Origin: an uncultured Verrucomicrobia subdivision 3 bacterium
GTDB taxonomy: Bacteria; Verrucomicrobiota; Verrucomicrobiia; Limisphaerales; UBA11358
Assembly (NCBI GenBank): GCA_903835255.1
Contig: CAILMI010000046.1
Coordinates: 21,864 to 85,863, forward strand
DNA length: 64,000 nt
Direction: 5' to 3'
The notes beneath the pieces are model-generated. The model saw nothing but the letters and a program-made list of their open reading frames with translations, did no database searches and was not told where the DNA came from. Positions 1-9,240 of this stretch are shown piece by piece (position 1 is the first letter of the stretch; every line of letters starts with the position of its first letter). Position numbers and translations under genes: made by a program.

Positions 1-2
1 AC

Positions 3-647
3 GGGACCAAAACCACTTACGACGTCGGCAATGGCTATTGGCGCTTGGGTTACACTGTCTCGGGACCGCCGGGGACGCCGCCGACATTGACCAAGGCAAC
101 GCCGGCCGGCCTTACCGGGACCGATCTCTGTGAATGGTATACCCAGCAAGGGTATGCCGAGGGGCCTTTATTTCCCTACGCAAAAAGTACATCCGTCATT
201 CATTGTCCGGGTGATACCCGGTCGCGGAATAATCTGCCCGGTTACGACAGCTATTCCATCGGGTGGAATGTCGGGGACAGCGCGTCCTTCTACGCGAGCC
301 AGGGAGGGCCGCCGTTGACGAAGATGTCAGCCATTTCGCACTCCAGTGAACGGATCATCTGGGTGGAAGAAAATGATTCGCGAGGTGATAACTTTGGCTC
401 CTGGGCGTTCTTTTATTCCGCGGCGGCCCCCGTTTGGGGTGACAACCTCGCTAATTTTCACGGCACCGGAAGCTCTTTCGCCTTTGCCGACGGTCATTCG
501 GAAAATCACCGCTGGATGTTGCCGTCCACCATCAGTATGGCCAATTCTACAACCTATAAATGGCCCTGGCCGACGAGTCCGTCGGGTCTGGCCAATGCGG
601 ATTTGGCTTGGATTAATCAGCGCTGGCCTTGTAAAGAAAACCCTTAA
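3..647 (+). CDS. Pseudopilin-like secreted protein, C-terminal part (5' end outside window)
   Basis: The reading frame is open from base 3, so the N-terminus, presumably with a prepilin-type leader, lies before the window. The visible part is a globular C-terminal domain with the landmarks VIHCPGD, YDSYSIGWN, SSERIIWVEE and FADGHSENHRW. The same landmarks occur in the same order in the complete protein at 9231-10181, which does carry a pseudopilin signal, so the two are paralogues. Proteins of this build (type II secretion pseudopilin N-terminus, DUF1559-like tail) are numerous in Verrucomicrobiota and Planctomycetota; their individual roles are mostly unknown. An internal TTG at base 45 is probably not the real start, because the coding frame continues upstream of it. 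Confidence 0.75.
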   Translation, partial: GTKTTYDVGNGYWRLGYTVSGPPGTPPTLTKATPAGLTGTDLCEWYTQQGYAEGPLFPYAKSTSVIHCPGDTRSRNNLPGYDSYSIGWNVGDSASFYASQGGPPLTKMSAISHSSERIIWVEENDSRGDNFGSWAFFYSAAAPVWGDNLANFHGTGSSFAFADGHSENHRWMLPSTISMANSTTYKWPWPTSPSGLANADLAWINQRWPCKENP

Positions 648-937
648 TTTGGAAGCGGGTCTTCATTTTTTAAAAGCATCTTTTTCCGCCTCAATTGCAA
701 CACTGTCGAATCCGATGGGTTGGGTTATGGATTGAAGACCTTCGATCGATTTTCTGAAAAGATTCTAATGGGATGCTGGAAAAACCTGCTGCTTCGGGTG
801 AGAATTGAAGCGCTGATGCCGGCTCATTTACAAAAAGGCGCCTTTTACTCTATTCCATATCCGCCTTACCTGATTAGTTCTCTTTGGTTTTAAACTTTCT
901 TAAATGAGTAGGAATCCAACGGCTTGAAATTGCCGAC
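648..937. other. Intergenic, no feature recognised
   Basis: This is the gap between the converging pseudopilin-like gene and the GntR regulator. I see no open frame worth calling, no hairpin followed by a T-run, and no repeat shared with the rest of the window. Confidence 0.5.
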
Positions 938-1678
938 TTATTTTTCCTCGCTCTGCAACTCCATTGTCAGTGTAAAGCGCGAGCTGACATAAAGGATTTC
1001 TGTATATTCAAACGGGCGGCTGCCGGAGTCATAGACCGTGTGCCGGCGGAGTTGGAGGGGCGTTCCGGGGGTGACATGAAGTCGCTGTGCGTTGTGGGCT
1101 TCGGCGGTAGTGGCTAGAAACTCCTCCCTCGCTCGGAACGGCTGGACACCGGTTTCCGCATTGAGGGTCTCATAGAGAGGCTTTGTGAAATCCTCGTTGC
1201 CTTTCAAGTTTAACCGGGGGTGGAACCAAGAGGTAGACATTAGAATAGGTTTGCCTTCCCAGCCGCGGACCCGGTCCAGCCTCCAAATCGGATCTTTTGA
1301 ATTGAGCTGAAGAGTTCGAAGGGTCTCAATGCAGGGAGCGGCCTGGATGTATTCCATTTGGAAGTTTTGAACGGTAATTCCTTTAGCTGCCATTTCGCTG
1401 GTAAAACTATGCCAAGCACTGATGCCCGAATCGAGATGCTTGTCGGAGGCGCGGGTCCCCACCCCGGCCTTGCGTTCCAGTACCCCTTCATAAACTAATC
1501 GGCTGATGCCGGCACGCACCGTGCCCCGGCTGACGCCCAGTTTCGCGGCCAGCAATTCCTCATTGGGCAAAAGTTTTCCCGCCTGATATTCAGGGAGATT
1601 CACCATCTTGCGCAACAGCTGCTCCACTTGGGCGCGAAGCGGAATCGAATTCCGACGGTTCAACTTTAACATGGTCAC
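938..1678 (-). CDS. GntR family transcriptional regulator, HutC subfamily (UTRA domain)
   Basis: A 246-residue protein of the usual HutC-type length. The N-terminal winged helix (about residues 5-75) contains LPNEELLAAKLGVSRGTVRA and ends in the wing motif GVGTRA. The remainder fits a UTRA ligand-binding domain, with WRLDRVRGWEGKPILM and the closing FEYTEILY segment. Family members are usually repressors relieved by a small molecule, often a phosphorylated sugar or a histidine-pathway intermediate. The gene is divergent from the ROK gene, and a dyad of the HutC type lies between them at 1862-1873, with further copies at 8947, 9229 and 10276. I infer that it controls the surrounding glycan genes. 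The effector is unknown, but a phosphorylated sugar would fit the neighbourhood. Confidence 0.88.
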   Translation of the reverse strand: MTMLKLNRRNSIPLRAQVEQLLRKMVNLPEYQAGKLLPNEELLAAKLGVSRGTVRAGISRLVYEGVLERKAGVGTRASDKHLDSGISAWHSFTSEMAAKGITVQNFQMEYIQAAPCIETLRTLQLNSKDPIWRLDRVRGWEGKPILMSTSWFHPRLNLKGNEDFTKPLYETLNAETGVQPFRAREEFLATTAEAHNAQRLHVTPGTPLQLRRHTVYDSGSRPFEYTEILYVSSRFTLTMELQSEEK

Positions 1679-1861
1679 ATGCTAAATATATCCCGATGAT
1701 TGTCAATAATTCTCGGCATGAGAGAAACGGGTCTAACTAGCTTAATATGAGCGTGATAAGAACCTGTTAAACATGGAATTATTGGGAAATCTGCCTTAAA
1801 AAGGAGCGGTGAGTGAGCGTCCGTCCCCCCCAAGTCGGATTCACTAACCATTTAAGAGTAT

Positions 1862-1873
1862 ATGTATGTACAT
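1862..1873. promoter_or_regulatory. Candidate operator (HutC-type dyad, exact TGTA-N2-TACA)
   Basis: The sequence ATGTATGTACAT contains TGTA-TG-TACA, flanked by A and T to give ATGT-N4-ACAT. It sits in the 372-bp divergent region between the GntR gene and the ROK gene. TGTA-N2-TACA is, as I recall it, the form of site bound by HutC-type GntR proteins. The link to this regulator is inference from proximity and recurrence. Confidence 0.5.
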
Positions 1874-2050
1874 AATGCTTGACCGAAAGGGTCGCTGCCG
1901 TTCCAATGATGGCAAATGGCATGAGTTCAAGTCACCAATTCTATCCTCTCGCAATGCCCCCGCTCAGCGGACACGGCGGTGAGTTGCCCATCCTGCTAGT
2001 GCGCTAAAATTTTTTAGGTTGAAATCCAGAGAGATCTTTTGAAATCGGGT

Positions 2051-2986
2051 ATGAAGACAATTGCGATTGGAACGGATATAGGGGGCAGCCATATCAGCTG
2101 TGCCGCCGTGGATTTTCAAAAGCAATGCATCCTGCCAAAAAGTTTTGTCGCATATCGGGTAAACCCCCAGGCGCCGGCTGACGAAATACTCACAATCTGG
2201 AGCAGGGCGTTGGGCCAATCCATGGCAGCGGTGGATGGAGCAAAATTAGCGGGAATCGGCTTTGCAATGCCGGGGCCATTTGACTACGTCCATGGCATTG
2301 CCCAATTTACAGCGGCGGTGCAAAAATACCAAAATTTGCGGGGCATCCCTGTTTCTCAGCGCCTCAAAGAGATGATGGCGTTGCCAGCCGAATTCGAATT
2401 GCGGTATATCAACGATGCCACTGCATTCGGAGTCGGTGAAGCGTGGATGGGCAAGGCGTCTGCGGCGAATCGGTCGATTGCAATCACACTGGGCACCGGT
2501 TTGGGGGCGGCCTTTATGGACCGGGGAATTCCGGTCGTCTCGGGCCAGGAGGTTCCTCCAATGGGGTCCATGTGGCATTTACCGTTTCATGACGACACCG
2601 CTGAGGATTCCTTCTCGACGCGTTGGTTTATCAAACGATATGCCCAAAAAACCGGCAATTCACTGGAGGGGGTAAAGCAATTAGTCGACCGGGCAGCAAC
2701 AGAGTCTTCCGCAAAAGAAGTTTTTTCCGAGTTCGGCTGTAATTTAGGTGAATTTTTGAGTCCGTGGGTCAAAAAATTCACGGCCGACATAGTTGTTATA
2801 GGAGGCAATATCTCCGCCGCCTACCCTCTATTCGGTCCTGATTTGGAGAAAACTATGAGCCAGCACTCGGCATCTGCGGCAATCGTGGTTTCCGAACTCA
2901 AGGAGGATGCTGCCGCGATTGGAAGCGCGCGATTATTCGAGGCGAACTTTTGGAGCCAAATCCAAGAATTACTCAAGAAAATGTGA
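2051..2986 (+). CDS. ROK family protein (sugar kinase-like)
   Basis: The N-terminal phosphate motif GTDIGGSH, the catalytic-type Asp in INDATAFGVGEAW and the glycine loop LGTGLGAAF place this in the ROK (repressor, ORF, kinase) family. No helix-turn-helix precedes the fold, so it is the enzyme type. The cysteine-rich zinc motif typical of many ROK glucokinases and N-acetylmannosamine kinases is absent; the equivalent region reads MGSMWHLPFHDD and EDSFSTRW. This suggests a divergent subgroup whose substrate cannot be named. I chose the ATG at 2051 (protein starts MKTIAIGTDIGG) over an in-frame TTG at 2039 because the family normally begins directly with this strand. It lies downstream of a candidate operator and upstream of glycan-degrading genes, so phosphorylation of a released sugar is likely. 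Confidence 0.82.
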   Translation: MKTIAIGTDIGGSHISCAAVDFQKQCILPKSFVAYRVNPQAPADEILTIWSRALGQSMAAVDGAKLAGIGFAMPGPFDYVHGIAQFTAAVQKYQNLRGIPVSQRLKEMMALPAEFELRYINDATAFGVGEAWMGKASAANRSIAITLGTGLGAAFMDRGIPVVSGQEVPPMGSMWHLPFHDDTAEDSFSTRWFIKRYAQKTGNSLEGVKQLVDRAATESSAKEVFSEFGCNLGEFLSPWVKKFTADIVVIGGNISAAYPLFGPDLEKTMSQHSASAAIVVSELKEDAAAIGSARLFEANFWSQIQELLKKM

Positions 2987-3010
2987 GTTGGACACTCATT
3001 CAATTCAAAT

Positions 3011-4303
3011 ATGAAATTCCTTTGTGAGATTGCTGTCCGCTGTTTTTGGGCTGGCCCTAGTGGGTGGCGCCCCGCATTGCTTGGGTTACTAGTGGTCGCA
3101 TTGTCTGGGTGTGTGCACCCGATGCGGGAGGGGAAAACAATTCCGCCGGCGCAGCGGGAGAGTGGTGGGGCAGGGGAGCGCCAGGCTGGAAATCAAACTC
3201 CGCAGGGAAAAGTTTTTGAACTGCCAGACAAGCGGATGCTCCGGCTGACATCGGTCACGGCGGATCCAGTTTATGCGCATCTGTTGGACATGAGCACCAA
3301 CGGATGGCTTGGGTCTGACGTGGGAGACTCCATCGTTTTATCCGACACGAAAACGCTCTGGCTGTTCGGCGACACATTCATCGGCGCTCTCTCCAACGGA
3401 GCGCGAGTTGGAGGCGCTCCCATGATCAACAGCACCATCGGGATCCAAAACCGGCACAGTGCTCCGACATCGAGTATGGAATTTTTTTGGAAAGAGAAGG
3501 AGGGCAAGCCTGTAAGTTTTTTCCAGCACCAGACCAATACGGCGGGTTCCTATTATTGGGTGACCAAAGGGGTGATGCTGCGGGGGGAGCTTTTTCTTTT
3601 CGCCTATTGCATTGAAGGCAACGATCAGGATGCCTCGGATTGGAAAATAGCGGGCAGCGCTCTCATCCGTGTGCCCAATCCACTTGACCCGCCCCATCAG
3701 TGGGTGCAGAAAGCCTATCCACTCAGTCTGGAAATCGGGGATACATTTCACGCCGGACTCTTTGTGTCCGAGCCGTATCTCTACCTTTATGGGATCGTTA
3801 AACCCAGGAAAATGGCATTGGCCCGGGTGAAGATTGATGACTTATGCAGCGGAAAACTTGTGGAAGCCTATGAGTTTTGGGTTAAAGGGCCAGGAGGTGA
3901 GCATTGGGGGGCGGCTCCGGTCAATTGTGTGTCACAGTTTCAGCCAGTCACCAGCGAGTGCGCCATTCACTATGAAGCCGCATGGGGTGTTTTCACCTGT
4001 TTTACGTATTCCCCCTCCGAGCCGGAAATCTATCTGACAACCGCCAAGCAGCTCACAGGTCCGTGGACCCGGCCGGAGGTGATTTATCGGGTGCCGGAGC
4101 ATGCCGCTTATTCTTTTCCGATCATTTCCTATGCGGTGCGCCAGCATCCGGAACTGGCAGTCAAACCGGGCGAAGTCATTCTTAGCTATGTCACCAATGT
4201 GCCCGGGTCCATCAAGGAGCTTTTTTCTGAAGAGGGAAAAATGATTTATGTTCCGCAGTTTTTGCGTCTGGAACTGGAGATAGATGAAAATTCTGGAAAT
4301 TGA
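3011..4303 (+). CDS. DUF4185-type lipoprotein
   Basis: A 430-residue protein with a lipoprotein signal: a hydrophobic stretch ending ALSGC with the lipidated Cys at residue 34, followed by a charged linker. The mature part resembles DUF4185 (beta-propeller, glycosidase-like) proteins: WLFGDTFIG, MINSTIGIQ, the mid-protein HAGLFVSEPYLYLYGI and late TGPWTRPEVIY and PGEVILSYVTN segments. Such proteins occur in Bacteroidota and Verrucomicrobiota polysaccharide loci, usually without a defined activity. It follows the ROK gene by 24 bp and precedes the GH92 gene by 49 bp, so the three are probably one transcript. Membrane-anchored glycan binding or hydrolysis is inference. Confidence 0.72.
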   Translation: MKFLCEIAVRCFWAGPSGWRPALLGLLVVALSGCVHPMREGKTIPPAQRESGGAGERQAGNQTPQGKVFELPDKRMLRLTSVTADPVYAHLLDMSTNGWLGSDVGDSIVLSDTKTLWLFGDTFIGALSNGARVGGAPMINSTIGIQNRHSAPTSSMEFFWKEKEGKPVSFFQHQTNTAGSYYWVTKGVMLRGELFLFAYCIEGNDQDASDWKIAGSALIRVPNPLDPPHQWVQKAYPLSLEIGDTFHAGLFVSEPYLYLYGIVKPRKMALARVKIDDLCSGKLVEAYEFWVKGPGGEHWGAAPVNCVSQFQPVTSECAIHYEAAWGVFTCFTYSPSEPEIYLTTAKQLTGPWTRPEVIYRVPEHAAYSFPIISYAVRQHPELAVKPGEVILSYVTNVPGSIKELFSEEGKMIYVPQFLRLELEIDENSGN

Positions 4304-4352
4304 AATCCCAAATCTTTATTGCAACCATCATTCGATTCAAGGAGAGCACCCT

Positions 4353-6704
4353 ATGAGAAAAAACGCGTTGGATAAAATATTGAGCGCTGTCCTGGTTTTT
4401 GGCGCCGCACTGGCGGCCCCCTGCCGTGAACCCGTGGATATGATTAATCCTTTCATTGGGGCGGGCAGCTTGGAGGGCAGCCTCAGTGGATTTCATGGTA
4501 AAAATTTTCCGGGGGCGGCTACGCCTTCGGGAATGGTTCAGCTGAGTCCCGATACCATCACTGGGGGAGACAATGGCGGGGGTTATTCTTATGTTCACAC
4601 GACCCTAGAAGGGTTCAGTATCAACCACCTGAGCGGCGTGGGCTGGTACGGTGATTTGGGCAACTTTCTGGTCATGCCTACGACTGGCCCCCTCAAGACT
4701 TATTGGGGTGAAACCGACAAGCCTGGTACCGGCTATTTATCCACTTATACTAAAGAAAGTGAAATCGCCCGGGCGGGCTATTATGCGGTGACCCTCAGCG
4801 ATTATCAGATTCGGGCAGAAATGACGGCGGCTCCACACAGCGGGATGCTCCGTTTCACTTTCCCGGAAAGCCCGCAATCCCGAATCCAGATTGATCTGGC
4901 CCGCCGCATCGGAGGCACCTCCCTCCATCAGACAGTAAAAGTCGTGGGCACTAATACGATTGAGGGACAGATTGATTGTACTCCCGCCGGCGGTGGCTGG
5001 GGGCATGGAGAAGGGAAAGCCGAATTTACGGTTTATTATCACGCGGAGTTTGATCAGGAATTAAAAAATTTCGGCGTCTGGAGCGCCACCCTGCCGAGCG
5101 GGCCTTACAATGACATCCTGGGTCAAACTAATTTCATCCAGGCGTGTGAATCGGCGTCGGTTCTTCCGGGGTGTCGGGACAAGGAGGGAATGCATCTTGG
5201 TTTTTTCACCGAATTTCCCACCCCGAAAGGCAAGGTGGTGATTTTAAAAATCGGCATTTCCTATGTGAGTCTTGAAGGTGCGCGCGCGAATATTAATTCA
5301 GAAATTCCGGATTGGGATTTTGACGCGGTCCAGAAAAAAGCCCGATTGGCTTGGGCAAAAGAATTAAATCGAATCACTGTCAAAGGGGGAACGGAGGCGC
5401 AGCAGACCATTTTTTACACGGCAATGTATCATGCCATGATAGATCCCCGGATTTTTGCCGATGTGAACGGCGATTATCCGGGCGGCGACCATCAAGTGCA
5501 TCACAGCCAGAATTTTACGAAACGCACCATCTTCAGCGGCTGGGATGTGTACCGCAGCGAGTTTCCTCTGCTCACCCTGATTGCCCCTGATATCATCAAT
5601 GATGAGATTAATAGCTGGATTGAGTTAGCCGCTCAAAACGGAACTCATTATTTTGATCGCTGGGAAATTTTGAATGCTTACTCGGGTTGTATGAACGGAA
5701 ATCCCGCCCTAACCGTTATCAATGACGCCTATCAAAAGGGTATACGCGGCTACGATGTGGCTCGGGCCTATGAGTATGGCGTGAACACGGCGCTCAGATA
5801 CGATAATGGGCCTTTGGGATATCAACCCGGTGATCTTTCCGCGACGTTTGAAAATGGATTTCATGCCTGGAACTTATCCCAATTGGCCAACAGCCTGGGT
5901 AAGTCAGCGGATGCCGCCCACTTTCAGAAGAGTTCAGAGGCATACAAGCTGCTGTTCGATCCTGAAGCTCCATGGACTTACGATTTAGAGGGGAAAGATT
6001 CGCATCCCGAGTGGAAAGGGTGGTTCCGGCCCCGCGATAAAAATAGTCAATGGTTGCCATGGCTTGGGCTGCGCTCCCCGCAGGGCGTGGTGGAGGGTTC
6101 GGTTTATCAGCAAGGTTGGAACGTGCCTCACGACATTCCAGGATTGATCAGGCTCTTGGGTGGCAACGCTGCATTTATAAAAAAACTGAGTGATTTTTTT
6201 GACCGGGTTCCGCATTTTGCCCGCTGGAACGACTACGATAACCCGTCCAACGAGCCCAGCCATTTGATACCTTTTATGTTCAACCGCGCTGGCGCGCCAT
6301 GGTTGACGCAGAAATGGGTCCGGCGTATCTGCGCTGAGGCCTACGGCGCTGATTACAAGGGGTTGTGTGGCGATGAAGATGAAGGACAGATGTCAGCTTG
6401 GTTTGTTTTAGCGGCCAGCGGACTCCATCAATCCTGCCCTGGAGACACCCGCTTTGAAATTTTCACCCCGCTTTTCGACCAAGTGACCTTGAAACTCGAT
6501 CCAAAATATACTGGGGGCGGAACTTTCACTGTGAACGCTATAAACAATTCCCCCGATAATGTTTATATCCAGTCAGCCACTTTGAATGGTCATCCGATTA
6601 ATCGCTGCTGGCTCGATTACAAGGAGATTGTAGCGGGGGTAACGCTCCAGCTGATTCTGGGTCCTAAGCCCAATATAAAGTGGGGCGCTTCTCTTGAGCG
6701 TTAA
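4353..6704 (+). CDS. GH92 family glycoside hydrolase, exo-alpha-mannosidase type
   Basis: Calcium-dependent GH92 enzymes remove terminal alpha-linked mannose from N-glycans and yeast-type mannans. The protein (783 residues from the chosen start) has the family hallmarks: DMINPFIGAG near the N-terminus, GDNGGGYSY, the HAMIDPRIFADVNGDYPGGD region, TIFSGWDVYRSEFPLL, and the late acidic motif GLCGDEDEGQMSAWFVLAASG. In most members that last motif reads closer to GNDDxGQMSAW, so the GDEDE form is a mild variant. ATG 4353 is preferred because AAGGAGA lies 8 bp before it and it gives a signal peptide (KILSAVLVFGAALAA); the frame is open 69 bp further upstream, overlapping the previous gene. Released mannose would suit the isomerase and kinase genes at 14-21 kb. 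Confidence 0.92.
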   Translation: MRKNALDKILSAVLVFGAALAAPCREPVDMINPFIGAGSLEGSLSGFHGKNFPGAATPSGMVQLSPDTITGGDNGGGYSYVHTTLEGFSINHLSGVGWYGDLGNFLVMPTTGPLKTYWGETDKPGTGYLSTYTKESEIARAGYYAVTLSDYQIRAEMTAAPHSGMLRFTFPESPQSRIQIDLARRIGGTSLHQTVKVVGTNTIEGQIDCTPAGGGWGHGEGKAEFTVYYHAEFDQELKNFGVWSATLPSGPYNDILGQTNFIQACESASVLPGCRDKEGMHLGFFTEFPTPKGKVVILKIGISYVSLEGARANINSEIPDWDFDAVQKKARLAWAKELNRITVKGGTEAQQTIFYTAMYHAMIDPRIFADVNGDYPGGDHQVHHSQNFTKRTIFSGWDVYRSEFPLLTLIAPDIINDEINSWIELAAQNGTHYFDRWEILNAYSGCMNGNPALTVINDAYQKGIRGYDVARAYEYGVNTALRYDNGPLGYQPGDLSATFENGFHAWNLSQLANSLGKSADAAHFQKSSEAYKLLFDPEAPWTYDLEGKDSHPEWKGWFRPRDKNSQWLPWLGLRSPQGVVEGSVYQQGWNVPHDIPGLIRLLGGNAAFIKKLSDFFDRVPHFARWNDYDNPSNEPSHLIPFMFNRAGAPWLTQKWVRRICAEAYGADYKGLCGDEDEGQMSAWFVLAASGLHQSCPGDTRFEIFTPLFDQVTLKLDPKYTGGGTFTVNAINNSPDNVYIQSATLNGHPINRCWLDYKEIVAGVTLQLILGPKPNIKWGASLER

Positions 6705-6795
6705 GAATAAAGCCGAGCTCTCTGGTTTGCCCTACCCTATCCGGGTTCTCTGGGTGTATTAGTTTTTTGAAAGCCTTGCTGGTCTAAACAAAGAA

Positions 6796-8790
6796 CTATT
6801 TGAGCTCTATGGATTTAATTGAGCCGGGCTCAATGCCCACGCTCAACACCGCGCCGGTGAGAGTGTTGGTGACTGATTCAAAACCGCTCACCTCCAGAAT
6901 TGCACTGCCCCGTATGAGAGCAGCTTTACCGTCGCGAATCGAAACTGGAGGCTGGACATGGGGGGAAAGAGCAAGCTGGAATTTAACCGTTTCCTTGCCG
7001 TGGTTCGTGATTTTCCACTGCAGGGAATTATCCAAAAATATCATTTGTAGAGTGACTTCATTATCAGCACAGCTGAGACGATTCGGTCCGATTTCCTGTA
7101 TCTGCGTGAGCATTCGCTGACCCCAGAATCCGGGAATGCTGCTGCCACCCGCCGTGCCCGGTTCGTTGGACAAGAATTGAGCGCCTTTCATGAGTAAACT
7201 CGTCACCGTCCCATTAGCGTCGATGATTGCCTCGTAGGACGGAGTTGCGACTCGACGGTTGACCCGCTGCTTCTGGAGTTCCACGTTGGAGCAGGCAAGG
7301 GAGTCAGTCCTAAAAGGCGCGGTTGGCAGGCCGGATCTGTTGACTAAATTGGCTTGCGGCATTCCGCCCCAAGCATAGCGCACCGTCTGTGGTTGAGCGA
7401 TGTCTTCACTGCTGACTAATACTGTGGCACCTTCAATGACAGCTTTGGCAAAATGGTAATCGCCATCCGCCCCGGCTACAGCAAACCCATTGACTTGGCC
7501 TGATCCGGAAACCGCAAGCCCGTCTGAGGTGTCAAATTTGACCCGGATGGCAGAGTGTTCAACCGCTGCCGTTTCAAATTTCGGTCCGGAGGCGACGATA
7601 TTCTCACCGTAAGCAACCCGGCGGGCTTGCAATGACGTGCGACGGCCAATTTCCTGTTTTTCTTGAGGGTGCAGATTAAATCCATCGGTTGTCTGGAGGC
7701 TCACGACGAGGGTTGTGTTGGGAATCAAATCTACCGCTTTGGCCTGTTGCTCACGAATCCACGGCCAGTAATATCCCTCCCATAAATTGGCGTACTCAGG
7801 TAGCTGGATAATAAAAAAAGGCAACTGGGGCTGGTCAAATTGCTTCCGCCATTCAGAAATCAGGGTCGCCAACAAAGCCGGATAGGTGGATGGGTGGGCC
7901 GAGTTGCTTTCGCCCTGATACCACAGAACACCCTTGAATTTAGTCGGACCCAAAGGGGCGATCATACCATTGAAAAGTTGGGAGGGCTTGATTCCAAACA
8001 TCGATTCATGCAATTCCCCAGGCGCAAATTTGGCGAGTGCCGGTTGTGGAATCCAGCCCTCGCAGGTCGTGCCGCCAAATGAACTGTCCACCAGTCCAAT
8101 CGGAATGTGAGCCAATGCAGGATCTTTCAAGAGTTCATTGGCAAAGAATACGGCAACGGCGGAAAAATTGCTCGCTGCGCTCGGTGTAAAGGTCTGCCAG
8201 GAAATGTCGGCCTGGGACTGCGGATCCCCGCTTGATTTTTTTGCAACGCTGCATAAACGAAGATGGGGGTTCTCCCGCACAACCGACTTCTGCTCCGTCG
8301 GGCTCACATCCTTCACCGGCCACTGCATGTTGGATTGTCCCGAACAAAGCCAGAGGTCGCCGCACATCACGTTGGTTATAACCACGGAAGAATCACCGTC
8401 ATTGACAGTCAGCGTGTAGGGTCCCCCTGCCGAAAGGGGTTTTAAAGCAACCTGCCAAGTGCCATTAGGCCCGGTCCCAGCAATGACCCTCTGCTTTCCC
8501 ATGGAAAGGCTAACTTTGGAATCTGCCTTGCCTGTGCCCCAGACTCGGACGGATTCGCCGCGCTGAATCACCATATTATTCCCGAAAATATTCGGCAGAT
8601 GGACCTCGGCTACTGCCAGCCCACCCGAGAAAAGCATCCCTACGAATAGGCGAAGCGCGTGAAGTATCAGAAGCGATAGGTGTCTGGACTCAACCGAGGC
8701 AGTCGATCTATTGAAATGAAGCCCGGCAGGCGGCAATGGGGATGCGTTTTTCATAAATCTATTGTTTGACCGGGCACTTGTTTTTAACAA
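6796..8790 (-). CDS. Sialate O-acetylesterase family protein (SASA)
   Basis: A 664-residue secreted esterase. The SGNH-like serine motif GQSNMQW (Ser153), the following WYQGESN block and the late NLHPQEKQEIGRR segment with the catalytic-type His are all present, so the active site looks intact. An N-terminal beta domain (HLPNIFGNNMVIQRGESV) is typical of the family. A long hydrophobic region (about residues 38-60) ends AVAEV and should act as signal peptide; an in-frame Met at residue 13 is an alternative start. These enzymes remove O-acetyl groups from sialic acids or, in many environmental bacteria, from plant hemicellulose and pectin. The C-terminal ~150 residues form an extra beta-rich domain that I cannot assign. 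The gene is convergent with the GH92 gene. Confidence 0.88.
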   Translation of the reverse strand: MLKTSARSNNRFMKNASPLPPAGLHFNRSTASVESRHLSLLILHALRLFVGMLFSGGLAVAEVHLPNIFGNNMVIQRGESVRVWGTGKADSKVSLSMGKQRVIAGTGPNGTWQVALKPLSAGGPYTLTVNDGDSSVVITNVMCGDLWLCSGQSNMQWPVKDVSPTEQKSVVRENPHLRLCSVAKKSSGDPQSQADISWQTFTPSAASNFSAVAVFFANELLKDPALAHIPIGLVDSSFGGTTCEGWIPQPALAKFAPGELHESMFGIKPSQLFNGMIAPLGPTKFKGVLWYQGESNSAHPSTYPALLATLISEWRKQFDQPQLPFFIIQLPEYANLWEGYYWPWIREQQAKAVDLIPNTTLVVSLQTTDGFNLHPQEKQEIGRRTSLQARRVAYGENIVASGPKFETAAVEHSAIRVKFDTSDGLAVSGSGQVNGFAVAGADGDYHFAKAVIEGATVLVSSEDIAQPQTVRYAWGGMPQANLVNRSGLPTAPFRTDSLACSNVELQKQRVNRRVATPSYEAIIDANGTVTSLLMKGAQFLSNEPGTAGGSSIPGFWGQRMLTQIQEIGPNRLSCADNEVTLQMIFLDNSLQWKITNHGKETVKFQLALSPHVQPPVSIRDGKAALIRGSAILEVSGFESVTNTLTGAVLSVGIEPGSIKSIELK

Positions 8791-9230
8791 AAAAACTTTT
8801 CAAGCCTTCCCATCGCGTCTCAAACCAAATTCAAGAAACCTCAGGAACCGTTACAATCGTGAATAGGATGTGTAAGGGTTGCGTTTAATTTTTTTGGCGG
8901 TCTCCCAACGCTATGTTTGCCCCATGGCTTCGAATCAATTCGCAATATGTATATACAATTCAATCTTCGCGTCAAATATAATTTTATTGGTTGGAAACGA
9001 GGTGGGAACGGGGTTGGAGTTTAAGCCTTAATTAACCTGATTTAAGTCGCAAGGCATTGAGTTTATAAACCTTGATCAACCCGATCTGATTGACGTCTTT
9101 TAAAAATGCAAGAATGGCGGCGTCACATTTTCAGATGCGCAGTTCCGACCAGTCCCCGCACTATTCCTGCAAGCAATTGGGTCGGCATTTTTTGTTGCAT
9201 TGAAAAAATATTTTCGCAAATATCCTCATT
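8791..9230. other. Divergent intergenic region with operator-like dyads
   Basis: This AT-rich 440-bp gap separates the esterase (minus strand) from the pseudopilin gene (plus strand). It contains the exact dyad at 8947-8958 and, at its right edge, the imperfect one at 9229-9240. I see no gene or rho-independent terminator here. Confidence 0.5.
8947..8958. promoter_or_regulatory. Candidate operator (exact TGTA-TA-TACA)
   Basis: ATGTATATACAA contains the perfect 10-bp palindrome TGTATATACA at 8948-8957. It lies about 160 bp upstream of the esterase start and about 280 bp upstream of the pseudopilin gene. It is the cleanest of the four HutC-type dyads in this region. Confidence 0.5.
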
Positions 9231-9240
9231 GTGCATACAA
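9229..9240. promoter_or_regulatory. Candidate operator (one mismatch from TGTA-N2-TACA)
   Basis: TTGTGCATACAA is an inverted repeat TTGT-N4-ACAA and differs from TGTA-N2-TACA at one base. It overlaps the GTG that would be the most upstream start of the pseudopilin-like gene, which argues that translation really begins further downstream. Confidence 0.35.
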
